This document shows positions 16,615-25,610 of a stretch of 64,000 nucleotides of DNA, piece by piece. The notes beneath the pieces are model-generated. The model was not told the origin of the DNA. It ran no database searches and saw only the letters and a list, made by a program, of their open reading frames with translations. The stretch's first letter is position 1; every line of letters starts with the position of its first letter. The DNA is taken from contig JAHBXL010000001.1 of the NCBI GenBank assembly GCA_019636495.1, positions 248,001 to 312,000 on the forward strand, in the 5' to 3' direction. This DNA comes from Phycisphaeraceae bacterium. GTDB lineage: Bacteria > Planctomycetota > Phycisphaerae > Phycisphaerales > UBA1924. Position numbers and translations under genes: made by a program.

Positions 16615-16694
16615 GGCACGGCACCAACGCGTGCCGCTGGCCGATGTCTGCATTGGCTCGCTCCGGCCGGTTGCGGGCCCGCACTTCCTGCCCA

Positions 16695-16961
16695 ATGCGT
16701 TCAACCCGTCATGTGTTCGCCCGCAATCTTGCCCTCGCGGCGGTTGCTCTGGGCGGTGGTGCGGCCCCGGCCGTGCTCACGGGATGCTCGGTTGGCCGGC
16801 CGGTGTTCAGCGGCGCAACCGCCTCGCTGAGTCCGTCGCCGGGCGATTCGAGCGTCGCCATACAAGTCTCCGAAGAACGTGGCTCGCTCGCCGCGAGGCG
16901 CAATCGCGCGACATCGGGCAGCGCGGTCGCCGCGAAGGGCACGGACAGGTCAACGGACTGA
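16695..16961 (+). CDS. Small putative lipoprotein
   Basis: This 88-residue protein starts with a basic N-terminus (MRSTRHVFARN), a hydrophobic stretch (LALAAVALGGGAAPAVL) and a lipobox ending LTGC, so it is probably lipid-anchored in the cell envelope. The rest is short, Ser-rich and without recognised domains. The upstream part of the same open frame (from 16500) is Arg-rich and looks noncoding. No clear Shine-Dalgarno site is seen, which lowers confidence. Its 3' end overlaps the convergent histidine kinase by 12 bases. Confidence 0.5.
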   Translation: MRSTRHVFARNLALAAVALGGGAAPAVLTGCSVGRPVFSGATASLSPSPGDSSVAIQVSEERGSLAARRNRATSGSAVAAKGTDRSTD

Positions 16962-17867
16962 GGGAGTGCCCTGGGCGGCGTCATCGCCAGCGGGCGGTCC
17001 ATCCACCGGAAGTACGACCGCGAAGTCCGACCCCTTGCCGATCTCGGACCACACGTCGATCCTGCCGCCGTGGGCCTCGACAAGCCGTCGCGCGGTTGGC
17101 AGGCCGAGCCCCGATCCGCCGGCGCGGGTCGTGAAATAGGGGTCGAAGATCCGTGCCAGCGTCTCGGGCGCGATTCCCGGCCCGGTGTCGGTCACGTGGA
17201 CCACAACCGAGGGGTGGCCGTCGGCCTCGCGACGGGTCTCGGTGCGGAGCATCAACTCGCGCGGGCGCGAAGGGTCCTTCGCTCCCGCCGCGGCCATCGC
17301 CTGCGTCGCGTTGAGCATCAGGTTCAGCAGCGCCTGCTTGATGAGTTTGCCATCGATGCGTGCTGTCGCCGCTGCGCGATCGGCGTGATTCGTCACGACG
17401 CGGAGCCGAACACCGTTGCGCTCGGCCTCGGGCATGAAGAAGTCCGCCAGTTCCTGCAGCGCGGCGTCGAGATCCGTCGGGCGCACCTCCAGCCGCACCT
17501 GCCCGGCGTACTGAAGGAAATCCTGGAGAATGCCTGCGAGCCGCTCGGTCTCGCGGCGGAGCGCGCCGATGCGGTTCACCAGCGGCGAGCGATCGCTCTC
17601 TTCTATGGGCAAGTCCCGGATCGCCTCGAGCAGCAGTTGGGCGTTGAGGCCGACGGTCGACAGTGGGTTCTTGATCTCGTGGGCCAGGCCGCTGGTCATC
17701 GCGCCGATTTCGGCCATGCGTTCCGCCGCGCGGGCGCGACGCTCGGCGGCGCGGAGACGGCGCAAGTGCCGGCGCAGCAGCAGCCAGGCGGCCCACGCAG
17801 CGACCAGCACACCGACTCCGAACCCGATGAGCAGCCCTTGCAGCACGTGTGCCCTCGCCGCCAGCAC
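16950..17867 (-). CDS. Membrane-anchored sensor histidine kinase
   Basis: This 305-residue kinase has one transmembrane helix (residues ~9-31), a short coiled linker rich in Ala/Arg/Glu, the phospho-acceptor His63 in GLAHEIKNPLS, and a complete ATPase domain: N box LLNLMLNATQAM, G1 DTGPGI, F box FDPYFTTR, and G2 GGSGLGLPTA. It has no periplasmic sensor of useful size. No response regulator is adjacent, so it is an orphan within this window. The start is a GTG at 17867. It resembles NtrB/ZraS-class kinases, which usually pair with sigma-54 regulators. Confidence 0.9.
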   Translation of the reverse strand: MLAARAHVLQGLLIGFGVGVLVAAWAAWLLLRRHLRRLRAAERRARAAERMAEIGAMTSGLAHEIKNPLSTVGLNAQLLLEAIRDLPIEESDRSPLVNRIGALRRETERLAGILQDFLQYAGQVRLEVRPTDLDAALQELADFFMPEAERNGVRLRVVTNHADRAAATARIDGKLIKQALLNLMLNATQAMAAAGAKDPSRPRELMLRTETRREADGHPSVVVHVTDTGPGIAPETLARIFDPYFTTRAGGSGLGLPTARRLVEAHGGRIDVWSEIGKGSDFAVVLPVDGPPAGDDAAQGTPSVR

Positions 17868-17938
17868 CCTCCGGCCTGCCCATGCAAGCCCGGCAGAGAG
17901 TTTAACCGCGCGGGCGGGCGGGGCCGTACCATGCGCCC

Positions 17939-20900
17939 ATGCCGTCCTCGAAGTTCTCCAGCACCCGGACCACGGGCTTGATTGTCGCAGGCGCCGTGGC
18001 GCTGGTGCTCGCGGGCGGCGTGCTGCTGGTCGCGCTGAAGCACCGTCCGCCGATGCCCGCGCAGACCACCACCGGCGATGTCACCGACATCAACGCCGCG
18101 ACCGTGCCCGATGCTCCCGCCGATGGTCGATGGCAGTTCACGCGAAAGGACGATCCGAACAAACTGCAAGCCGAGGTGCTGTACCGTCGCATGAACCCGG
18201 TCGGCCCGGGCGCGTACGAGTTGGTCGAGCCGCGCGCGTGGATCTACCTCGACGACGGGCGCGCGTTGTTCGTGCGAGCCGATGGCGGACGCTTGAAGGG
18301 CCAGGCCGCCACCCAACAGATCGAATCAGGCGTGTTCCAGGGCGACGTCGTCATCCTGATTTTCCCGCCGCGGACGATGACGGATGTGCAGCGGCCGCGC
18401 GACGTGCTGACGGACACGCCGGTACTGGTCGCGCGGACCGACGCCGTGCGCTTCGACACGCTGCTGCTGGAGTTCGCGACCGACGACGCCTTCGAGATCG
18501 AGACCCCCGCGATCCGATTCGAGGGCACCGGTCTGGTCGTGCGCGGCAACCAGGTGCTGGAGCGCATTGAATATCTCAACGTCTCGCGCGACGGCCTCAT
18601 CCGCTACCACGTCGAGCAGAGCCCGGAAGAGCGGCGGCGCGATGAGGGGTGGGAGACCGCCGCCGCCGACCCCGATCCAAGCCGACCGACTGCCGAGCGT
18701 GCGCCTCGCAGCGGCCGAAACGTTGCGCCTGAGCGTGATGCCGACGTGGCCTCTGCGCCGAGTGCGGACCAAGTTCCCCCGGACGAGGCCGGCGATCCGG
18801 TGCGCCCTGCGCCCGTTCTCGCGACGCGGATCGCCAAGGAAGACCAGTACCGCGCCGTGTTCAGCGGCGAAGTGCGCGTAACGCAGAAGCGAAGGCTGCT
18901 GACGGCGGACGCGCTGCTGGTGTGGCTGCGCACACTTGACAACAAACTGCCCGGAGGGGCGTTCGGCGAGGCGGGGAGCCGTGCAGCATCGGGCGGTCCT
19001 CTGCGTCGCTCGACCGGAGCGGAAGGGGGGGGGCAACGCACGGCGTGGGCAGGCGTGGGTGAGCAGTTGCCGATCGCCGCGGTGATTCCTGCGCTGGCCG
19101 TGTCGGCACGGGATTGGCCGCCGCGGCTCTTTGCTCCCGGTCCGGCGGATGTGGAACTGACCTGGGCCGGCGCGCTGACCGCGCGGCCTGTCGTGGGCGA
19201 AACACCGCGGGAACTGGCACGCGGGAACCACCTCGCGCTTCGGTTCACTTCCGCGCCCGCGGGCGGCGCGGAGAGGGTGAGTCTGCTCGATGCCGAGATC
19301 GATGCTCGCGGCGGTTGTGCGGAACTCGAGTACCTGGCGACACGACGCATTCTGACGATGTCGGGCGGAAGGGCGACAGAGGGGACCATGCCGCCGCGGG
19401 TGTGGCTCGCCGCGCCGCAGTCGGGTTGTCTGGTCGGCCCGAGTCTTCGCATGGACCTCGCCACCGGCGAGGCGATGATGCCGGGCGCGGGCGAACTCGC
19501 GACGATCGCGGAGAAGTCGCGCATCGTGGCGATGGCGCCGGGAGACGACGGCTTGCCGGCATTTCTCTCACGTGAAGGCCGCGAAGGATCCGACTGGCTG
19601 TCGCGCCGGGTCTTCTGGCAGGATGGAGCCGATTTCCAGTTCCGCGTGGTCGATGGGGAGATCCGCGATGCGTTGGAGTGGGCGGACTTCCTCGGTCGCG
19701 TTGTCGCCATGGACGAACGCTCATCGCTGGGCGGCGATTCGATCCGCGTGGACTTTGTCGAGCACGAATCCAGCCCGATGCTGCTCAGCCGGTTGCGTGT
19801 CGAGGGCGATGTCGAAGCGCTCGCCGAGGGCTGGTCGCGCCCGCCGGGGGTGGATCTCGCGCTGGTCGGGCCAGACCTGGGCGAGGGCGTGCTGCACGCA
19901 GCCAGCCTCGATGTGCGATTCGAGCCGTCGGCCGCTCGTCCCGGCGAGGCTGATCCGGTGTATCTGCTCGCCCGCGGCGACGCGGCGGCGGGCCGACGCG
20001 ATTCGGCGATCTTCGCCCCCGTGCTGGAGGCCCACCTGGGCCGCGACGATCGCGGCGACGTGGTGGTGACGGATTTCGAGGCCCGCGCGACCGCCCCCGG
20101 CGGCGATGACGATGCCCCCGTGCGCTTCCGCCGGACAGACGGCGTCCGGGCCGCGGCCGAGCGCATCCGGGGCCACGCGCAGCGGCAGACCGCCGCGCTG
20201 ACCGGGCCGCGAGTTGAAGTGGCCCGCGGCGAATCGGTAATCACTTCCACATCGGTGGACCTCGATGGCGTGAAGGGAACGATGGCAGTTCTGGAGCCGG
20301 GGCGGTTCGACCACGTGCAGCCCGCACCCGACGGCGGGGTGACGCGCATCGCCGCGACGTGGACCAGATCGATGCTGTTTGACGATGCGGCTCGCACGCT
20401 GGATTGCGCGGGCGACGTGGTCGTGACACGGGACGAGCCGCTCGCATCCGACGTGGTGCGAGGTCAGCGCGTGCGGATCGACTTCGCCGCTCCCGATGCG
20501 GGCGCAACGGCCTCGGCCGAGTCCTCCGGCGCTCCGGGCGTGAGCGTCGAAGGCCTGACGGTGATGCGAGCAACCGTGTATGGCGCGCTGGACGATATCG
20601 AGGGCGGCGCGTTGGCGAAGATCGAAAGCCGGCGCTATGCCGCCGCGTCGGACGGCACACACAACGCGGGGCGGGTGCTGCAGACGGTCAGTTACATCGA
20701 GTCGTCGCAACTCGTCGCCGATGATGAGCACGGGACGTTCTCATCGCCGACCGCCGGGCGGGCCATTGTGTTCGACCAGCGCGAGCCGGATGCGGCGACG
20801 ACTTCCGATGATGCGATGTCCTCGCCGCGGGGCACCTCCAGTTTCCGCTGGGCGCGTTCGATGATCTTTTCGCGCGACACGGGCCTGCTTGAACTGGAGC

Positions 20901-21247
20901 GCGAGGTTGAGGTTGTGCACAAGCCGCTGGGCGACGGGCCCGTCGCGCGGATGACCGGCGATCGTCTGACGGCAACGCTCGATCTCTCGGGCGGCGGCTC
21001 ACGGCTGGTGAGTGCTCGCGCCCTCGGCGCGGTGTACGCCGAGTCGGGGCCGCAGCGGCTGGTCGCCGAAGACGTGCACTACGATGCGCGCGGAGGCGTG
21101 CTGCTGGCCGAAGCCGCGCCGGGCGGGACAGTGACGCTGTTCGACGACCGGAGGGCAACTCCGTTCACCGCGCGGAAACTCCGATGGGACCTGGCGCGCG
21201 ATGCGGTCGAAGTGCTGGAGCCGGCGACGATCATCGCGCCGCGGTAG
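17939..21247 (+). CDS. Very large LptC/LptA-like envelope protein
   Basis: This 1102-residue protein has one N-terminal membrane anchor (LIVAGAVALVLAGGVLLVAL) and a long periplasmic part made mostly of beta strands. The first ~200 residues read like LptC (RMNPVGPGAYELVEPRAWIYLDDGRALFVRADGG), and later parts repeat LptA/OstA-like phrases such as RIDFVEHES, RARSMIF-type strand starts, LECAGDVVVTRDEP-like runs and MTGDRLTATLDLSGG. LptC is normally about 190 residues and LptA about 185, so this would be a giant fusion or repeat expansion in the lipopolysaccharide export bridge. Two Pro/Arg/Gly-rich stretches (near residues 235-290 and 335-365) look like disordered inserts. Assignment is by pattern only; a general OstA-repeat envelope protein is the alternative. 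Confidence 0.5.
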   Translation: MPSSKFSSTRTTGLIVAGAVALVLAGGVLLVALKHRPPMPAQTTTGDVTDINAATVPDAPADGRWQFTRKDDPNKLQAEVLYRRMNPVGPGAYELVEPRAWIYLDDGRALFVRADGGRLKGQAATQQIESGVFQGDVVILIFPPRTMTDVQRPRDVLTDTPVLVARTDAVRFDTLLLEFATDDAFEIETPAIRFEGTGLVVRGNQVLERIEYLNVSRDGLIRYHVEQSPEERRRDEGWETAAADPDPSRPTAERAPRSGRNVAPERDADVASAPSADQVPPDEAGDPVRPAPVLATRIAKEDQYRAVFSGEVRVTQKRRLLTADALLVWLRTLDNKLPGGAFGEAGSRAASGGPLRRSTGAEGGGQRTAWAGVGEQLPIAAVIPALAVSARDWPPRLFAPGPADVELTWAGALTARPVVGETPRELARGNHLALRFTSAPAGGAERVSLLDAEIDARGGCAELEYLATRRILTMSGGRATEGTMPPRVWLAAPQSGCLVGPSLRMDLATGEAMMPGAGELATIAEKSRIVAMAPGDDGLPAFLSREGREGSDWLSRRVFWQDGADFQFRVVDGEIRDALEWADFLGRVVAMDERSSLGGDSIRVDFVEHESSPMLLSRLRVEGDVEALAEGWSRPPGVDLALVGPDLGEGVLHAASLDVRFEPSAARPGEADPVYLLARGDAAAGRRDSAIFAPVLEAHLGRDDRGDVVVTDFEARATAPGGDDDAPVRFRRTDGVRAAAERIRGHAQRQTAALTGPRVEVARGESVITSTSVDLDGVKGTMAVLEPGRFDHVQPAPDGGVTRIAATWTRSMLFDDAARTLDCAGDVVVTRDEPLASDVVRGQRVRIDFAAPDAGATASAESSGAPGVSVEGLTVMRATVYGALDDIEGGALAKIESRRYAAASDGTHNAGRVLQTVSYIESSQLVADDEHGTFSSPTAGRAIVFDQREPDAATTSDDAMSSPRGTSSFRWARSMIFSRDTGLLELEREVEVVHKPLGDGPVARMTGDRLTATLDLSGGGSRLVSARALGAVYAESGPQRLVAEDVHYDARGGVLLAEAAPGGTVTLFDDRRATPFTARKLRWDLARDAVEVLEPATIIAPR

Positions 21248-21258
21248 GTGGCTCCCGG

Positions 21259-21822
21259 TCACGCCGACGTTCGGTCCACGATCCGATACTGCTCGCGCTC
21301 GCCGCGGCCGCGCAGCGGGTAGTCTTTCCGAAGCGGGTGCGCTGGGAACGCCTCCCACGTCAGGATGCGGCGCATGTCGGGGTGATTGCGGAAGCGGATG
21401 CCGAACATGTCGAACACTTCGCGCTCGGGCCACTCGGCGCCGGGCCACAGGCCCACGACGCTGTCCACCACCAGCGCCGGATCCTCGGCCGTGCCATCGG
21501 TCGGGAGTGTCGGGTCGACAAAGACCTTGACGAACAGGCGGTCGTCGCGTTCGTGCGACATCAGGTTGTACACCACCGCGAACCGCCCGATGGTCCTGCT
21601 CGGGTAGTCCAGGTAATCGATCCCGAACACGTCGGACAGGAAGTTGTAGCGGCAGGCGGTATCGTCTCGCAGGAACGCGAGCACCTCGTGCGAGTCCGCC
21701 GCGTCGACGATCAGCGTGCTCTGGCCGCGATACTCGGTGCCGCGGAAGCGCTTGTCCGGAAAGCGCTCCTTGACGATCTTGAACACGGGGTGGTCGAGCG
21801 TGGGCTTGGAGTCTGCGGGCAC
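21259..21822 (-). CDS. nuoC: NADH-quinone oxidoreductase subunit C
   Basis: This 187-residue protein is the 30-kDa-type peripheral-arm subunit of respiratory complex I. The family signature is clear: EREVFDMFGIRFRNHPDMRRIL, followed by HPLRKDYPL. The GTG at 21822 was chosen because AAGGA stands 7 bases upstream and conserved sequence begins soon after; the longer frame to 21924 adds a low-complexity lead. In most bacteria nuoC lies between nuoB and nuoD. Here its neighbours are an unknown gene upstream (82-base gap) and the convergent LptC-like gene, and nuoA is 33 kb away. Confidence 0.93.
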   Translation of the reverse strand: MPADSKPTLDHPVFKIVKERFPDKRFRGTEYRGQSTLIVDAADSHEVLAFLRDDTACRYNFLSDVFGIDYLDYPSRTIGRFAVVYNLMSHERDDRLFVKVFVDPTLPTDGTAEDPALVVDSVVGLWPGAEWPEREVFDMFGIRFRNHPDMRRILTWEAFPAHPLRKDYPLRGRGEREQYRIVDRTSA

Positions 21823-21904
21823 GGCGGGTTCCTTGGCGTGGTTGGCCCGGAGTGTAGGGTGCGGCCGCGTTCGCGGCGGCGCAGCCGGGCCGGCGCGTGC
21901 GGGC

Positions 21905-22456
21905 CTAGTCGAGCACGCGGACACCCAGCGCTGCGCACCGGTCCTTTGCCGCGGCGATCATCTCCGAATCCCAGGGGCCGCGACCGTCCAAGAGCGCCAC
22001 CGCCTCGATGGCGCGGGCAAGGTCCGGGTGCTCCAGCGCGTCGATGAGGCGTTCCAGGTGCGTGCAGGCGTGGGTCGGCGCGACCATCGGCCCTTCCAGC
22101 ATCGCCGCCGGATCCCAAAGCAGGTGCGGCCCGGTCTGGCCCCAGCGGCGGGCAAACCGCACCGCGGACGGAATGTCCGAGACGATGTGCCGCGCGTGTG
22201 GGCGGACAAGCAACTCGCCCGCCAGCCCCGCATCCACCCATCGTGCCGTCGCGGCATCGAGCGTTTCGCACGCGGCCGCGGTCCAGTTGCGAGGTGCGGG
22301 TCCATCATCGTCGCCCAGCGAGCCGGACCACAGAACGATGCGTGTGCCCGCTTTCGGGGCGGCTACCGGCGCGGCAAGCACGGACTCGTCGCGCACGTCG
22401 AGCCCTCTTGCGACAAAGCCGGGCAAGGGAAGTTGGCGGATCAGTGGGTCGGTCAC
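21905..22456 (-). CDS. Unknown protein upstream of nuoC
   Basis: This protein of about 183 residues is not recognised. It lacks signal peptide and membrane helices. ARHIVSDIPSAVRFARRWG followed by HLLWDPAAML faintly resembles the strand-helix-strand ends of sugar-isomerase-like TIM barrels, but no full metal-ligand set is visible. The GTG at 22456 (then TDPLIRQLPLPGF) is the best start I can see; the frame stays open to 22558 and beyond, where an ATG overlaps the start codon of the divergent small gene. It lies 82 bases upstream of nuoC on the same strand and may be co-transcribed with it. Confidence 0.5.
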   Translation of the reverse strand: MTDPLIRQLPLPGFVARGLDVRDESVLAAPVAAPKAGTRIVLWSGSLGDDDGPAPRNWTAAACETLDAATARWVDAGLAGELLVRPHARHIVSDIPSAVRFARRWGQTGPHLLWDPAAMLEGPMVAPTHACTHLERLIDALEHPDLARAIEAVALLDGRGPWDSEMIAAAKDRCAALGVRVLD

Positions 22457-22556
22457 GTCCGCGAAGGTTACACCTTCACGCGCTGGCAAGACCGCCTCCG
22501 ATACCTTCCCTCGCCATGGCGGGCGGAGCCGGCTCGGCGCAAGCAAGGATGCGCAC

Positions 22557-22838
22557 ATGTCCACGCTCCCGTTGATTCCGCGGCTGTTCAATCTGGTCGA
22601 GTCCAAGCCCGAGCGGCGCACGCTCCCGGCGGATGACCCGGCCCGTCCACGGCTGATGAGCCAGATCATCACAATCAACCCCACGGCGACCGCGGCGTTC
22701 CTCGAACGCTTCGGGACGCGCGATCTCGAGCACTATCTCCGCCATTTGAACGCGGCCCAGCGGCCCCGCGGCGGCGATGCACGATGGGTGCGGCCCGATG
22801 GCTCGCGCGGGATCGTGCGCAGCGAAGCCCGAACCTGA
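22557..22838 (+). CDS. Small conserved-looking protein of unknown function
   Basis: This 93-residue protein is not recognised. AAGGA (22545-22549) lies 7 bases before the ATG at 22557, which supports this start against a longer frame that runs antisense to the neighbouring gene. The sequence is ordinary soluble protein with a possible helical core (TATAAFLERFGTRDLEHYLRHL) and no signal peptide. Its start lies about 100 bases from that of the divergent upstream gene. The region downstream is a long noncoding stretch with exceptional guanine runs. Confidence 0.6.
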   Translation: MSTLPLIPRLFNLVESKPERRTLPADDPARPRLMSQIITINPTATAAFLERFGTRDLEHYLRHLNAAQRPRGGDARWVRPDGSRGIVRSEART

Positions 22839-22991
22839 AGGGCCATAACAAGCCATCTTCTCTCGCAGCACCGCGGCGTCGACGGGACGTGGCAGCCCCG
22901 CCGGCGCCGCCGGTGCGCGCCCAGCGGGCCGGCCGCATCTTCGGCCCGGTGACGTAGGTGCTGGGAACGATCGGGGGCCGCGCGGCCATGC

Positions 22992-23048
22992 GGGTGGGAG
23001 CGGGGGCGGGGTCGGAGGGGGGGTGGGGTGGGGGGTGGGGTGGGGGGG
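22992..23048 (+). other. Guanine-run cluster, potential G-quadruplex
   Basis: Nine runs of 3 to 7 guanines occur in 57 bases, most separated by single T residues. This meets the usual pattern for intramolecular G-quadruplex DNA several times over. It lies between two plus-strand genes and is not translated in any supported frame. Confidence 0.65.
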
Positions 23049-23350
23049 CGACATCCCAATAACCGCACAAAAAGGTCTGCCCGGGGTTATGTGGGGTTCT
23101 CGGCCGGACGATGAGTTCTCCGGACCGGGCCACCCGTGCGACCCGGGCGATCCCTCCAAACCGATGGCCTGACTTCAAGGCCGGCGGGGAGGGCGTCCGA
23201 TAAACGCACCGCCCCGCCGTGGAGCGTCGGGGCATCGGAACGAGTGGTTCGGTCGAGGTTGAGGCGACCGGAGGTCGGCTCAATCGTGGAATCGGGACGG
23301 AGCGCGCCGGGCAGGCAGGAAGCCGGCACAGCGCGCCGCTGCGCCACCAC

Positions 23351-23356
23351 GAGGAG
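23351..23356 (+). promoter_or_regulatory. Ribosome binding site deciding a GTG start
   Basis: GAGGAG lies 6 bases before the GTG at 23363. It favours that start over the ATG at 23399 and over the much longer open frame beginning at 23219. Confidence 0.6.
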
Positions 23357-23362
23357 CACCAC

Positions 23363-24691
23363 GTGCAGATCCGCCATCTTGACCGCAAGACCAATCGCAT
23401 GAACGTCACTCTCGCCGTTGCCGCCGCCTTCGCCGCGGCCGGTTGCGCTTCGAGCAACCGCCAGATGGCGACGGGCGAATCAACCCTCAAGCCCGCCGGG
23501 CAGACCGCCGCGAGCACCGGGCAGAAGGGCTCGCCGCTGTATGTGCCCCCCGGCAAGCAGCGCATGACGGGGTTCAACCCGTTCTGGTTCGAGGGGGCGG
23601 CGGAAGCGAACTGGGAGAACCGGCGCGGCCGGCCGGCGAACATCGCCACGCCGCACCCGGTCGCATCGCACCCGGTGCTGAACGCGGCGCCGGAGAGCCC
23701 GACGCCGCTGGCCGACGTGATGGAAGGCCTGACGCACATCACGCAGGCCGCGCAGGGCGCGGACTTTGACCCGTGTGTTTCTCGCGATGGCCGCTGGATC
23801 GCGTTCGCCAGTACCCAGCACCGCGAAACCGCCGACATCTACATCAAGCAGGTCGATGGTCGCACCATTACGCAGTTGACGGCCGACCCCGCGCACGACG
23901 TCATGCCGGCGATTTCGCCGGACGGCAGACGCATTGCCTTCGCCAGCGACCGCAACGGCAACTGGGACATCTACCTTATGTCCACTTCCGGCGGTCAGGC
24001 CGTGCAGGTGACCAGCGACCCGGCCGACGAACTGCACCCCTCGTGGTCACCCGATGGCAACAGACTGGTGTTCTGCCGATTGGGCGAAGTGAGCGGCCGC
24101 TGGGAACTGTGGGTGACCGACACCACCGGCGGGTCGACGACCGAGTTCATCGGCTACGGTCTGTTCCCCGAGTGGTGCCCTGTCGCGGGCACCGGCGCAG
24201 ATGGTCGCGACAAGATTCTCTTCCAGCGCAGCCGCGAGCGCGGTGACCGCGCCTTCAGCCTCTGGACGGTCGATTACCGTCCGGGCGACACCAGCAGCCC
24301 CACAGAGATCGTCTCCAGCCGTGAAAGCGCGCTGATCAACGCTTCCTGGAGCCCCGACGGGCAGCGCATCGTGTTTGCCTCGGTCAACTTCCGCGATGCG
24401 GACTCGGCCACGACGCCTTCGGGCACGCCCGCCAGCGATCTGTGGATCGTCGGCGTCGACGGCACGGGCAAGGTCGCGTTGACCGGCGGCAAGTTCATGA
24501 ACCTCATGCCCGCATGGGGCAACGGCGGCCGCATCTTCTTTGTCTCCGACCGGACCGGCGTGAGCAACATCTGGTCGGTCGGCACGGACAAGGCCATCCT
24601 CGCCGCGACCGGGCACCAGCCCAGGCACACCAACGACCGCGGCGTGGCCACGACGCCCGCCGATCACGCCTCGCCCGAATCTCACCGCTGA
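23363..24691 (+). CDS. PD40/TolB-like beta-propeller lipoprotein
   Basis: This 442-residue envelope protein starts MQIRHLDRKTNRM, followed by a hydrophobic run and a lipobox (AFAAAGC), so it is probably a lipoprotein. From residue ~125 it consists of PD40/WD40-like blades with the repeated signature SPDG plus IAFASDR or IVFAS: SRDGRWIAFAS, SPDGRRIAFASDRNGNWDIYL, SPDGNRLVF, SPDGQRIVFAS, FFVSDRTGVSNIW. Such propellers form the C-terminal half of TolB, but the TolB N-terminal domain is absent. It is followed by another lipoprotein gene 90 bases downstream. A role in envelope protein contacts is likely; a sensor or protease-associated propeller is also possible. Confidence 0.8.
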   Translation: MQIRHLDRKTNRMNVTLAVAAAFAAAGCASSNRQMATGESTLKPAGQTAASTGQKGSPLYVPPGKQRMTGFNPFWFEGAAEANWENRRGRPANIATPHPVASHPVLNAAPESPTPLADVMEGLTHITQAAQGADFDPCVSRDGRWIAFASTQHRETADIYIKQVDGRTITQLTADPAHDVMPAISPDGRRIAFASDRNGNWDIYLMSTSGGQAVQVTSDPADELHPSWSPDGNRLVFCRLGEVSGRWELWVTDTTGGSTTEFIGYGLFPEWCPVAGTGADGRDKILFQRSRERGDRAFSLWTVDYRPGDTSSPTEIVSSRESALINASWSPDGQRIVFASVNFRDADSATTPSGTPASDLWIVGVDGTGKVALTGGKFMNLMPAWGNGGRIFFVSDRTGVSNIWSVGTDKAILAATGHQPRHTNDRGVATTPADHASPESHR

Positions 24692-24781
24692 CCCCTCGCG
24701 CCCGCCGCGGCCGAAACGCCCCGGCGGCGATTCGCACAACACACGCACGGGGCGGAGTTCCCGTGCCTTCGGCAGGACGCC

Positions 24782-25555
24782 ATGACAACCGTACAGACCA
24801 TGCTCGGAACATGCCGCGCGGGCTTCGCGCTCGCGTTGCTTGTTGCTCTCCTTTCCGGCTGCGCCACGGACAAAGCCGCGCGTGTGCCGCCCCAGATCCA
24901 CGTCGCGCCCTACGACACATCGCAGGGCGAGGCGCTGTGGGCGGTCGTCCCGCCGGCCAACGAGTCGGGCGTGTCGTTCGCCGACACCCACCTCGTGGCC
25001 GATGCGCTGGCCGCCAAACTCGACGAGGTGCGCGGAATCGCGTGTCTCCCGCTGAACCGCACGATCGCGGCGATGCGGGCCCTGGGCATCTCGATGGTGC
25101 GCACGCCGGCCGAGGCCCGCGCGCTCGCTGGCGCGATGGGCGTCGATGCGGTGGTGGTCGGCAGCATCACCGCCTACGAACCCTACGACCCGCCCAAACT
25201 CGGCCTGGCCCTGGCGGTGTTCGCCCGCGACGGGCGGGCCCGCGTCATCGCCGACCCCATGAAACTGCAAACTGCCTACTCCGACCGCGACACACCCGTG
25301 CGGTCGCAGTTCGCCGACCGGCCGGTGGCCGCGATCAGCGAGCACTTTGACGGCGCAAACCACGAAGTGCAACTGGCGCTGCAGCGCTACGCGGCGGGGC
25401 GACACGAGCCCGGCTCGGCCCTTGGATGGCGCGGCATGCTCGCGAGCATGAGTCTGTACGTCGAGTTCGCGGCCCACGAGGCCGTGGGCCGGCTGATCGA
25501 GCAGGAGCGTCTCCGGCTCGCGCAACCGCCCGCGGCACAGCAGGCCGCACGCTAG
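24782..25555 (+). CDS. Lipoprotein of unknown function, CsgG/GNA1162-like
   Basis: This 257-residue protein has a classic lipoprotein signal (FALALLVALLSGC, lipobox LSGC at about residue 28). The mature part reads WAVVPPANESG, then VADALAAKLDEVRGIACLPLNRTI, MGVDAVVVGSITAYEPYDPPKLGLALAVF. That order (conserved 'P-N-S', a helix, then 'DAVVVGSITAYE') resembles the fold of CsgG, FlgO and GNA1162-type outer-membrane lipoproteins. The resemblance is by eye only. AGGA precedes the ATG at normal spacing. It lies between the PD40 lipoprotein and a small gene, so this group probably acts in the cell envelope. Confidence 0.6.
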   Translation: MTTVQTMLGTCRAGFALALLVALLSGCATDKAARVPPQIHVAPYDTSQGEALWAVVPPANESGVSFADTHLVADALAAKLDEVRGIACLPLNRTIAAMRALGISMVRTPAEARALAGAMGVDAVVVGSITAYEPYDPPKLGLALAVFARDGRARVIADPMKLQTAYSDRDTPVRSQFADRPVAAISEHFDGANHEVQLALQRYAAGRHEPGSALGWRGMLASMSLYVEFAAHEAVGRLIEQERLRLAQPPAAQQAAR

Positions 25556-25610
25556 GCGACGCGGCGGATCTCTCCGCGCGGCGCAGGCCGTGCGGCGCGG
25601 AGAGATTCGG

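Larger units (their letters stand above)
22839..23362. other. Noncoding region with G-run cluster
   Basis: These 524 bases carry no convincing gene; the open frames have biased, low-complexity translations. The main content is a cluster of nine guanine runs (22992-23048). Just after it, ATAACC (23059-23064) and GGTTAT (23085-23090) form a weak inverted repeat around a CACAAAAAGG stretch. The last part leads into the Shine-Dalgarno site of the PD40 lipoprotein gene. Confidence 0.6.

Noticed and set aside
18604..20397. Minus-strand open frame of about 600 codons
   Set aside because: Antisense to the LptC-like gene, Ser/Arg/Pro-rich and without any motif.
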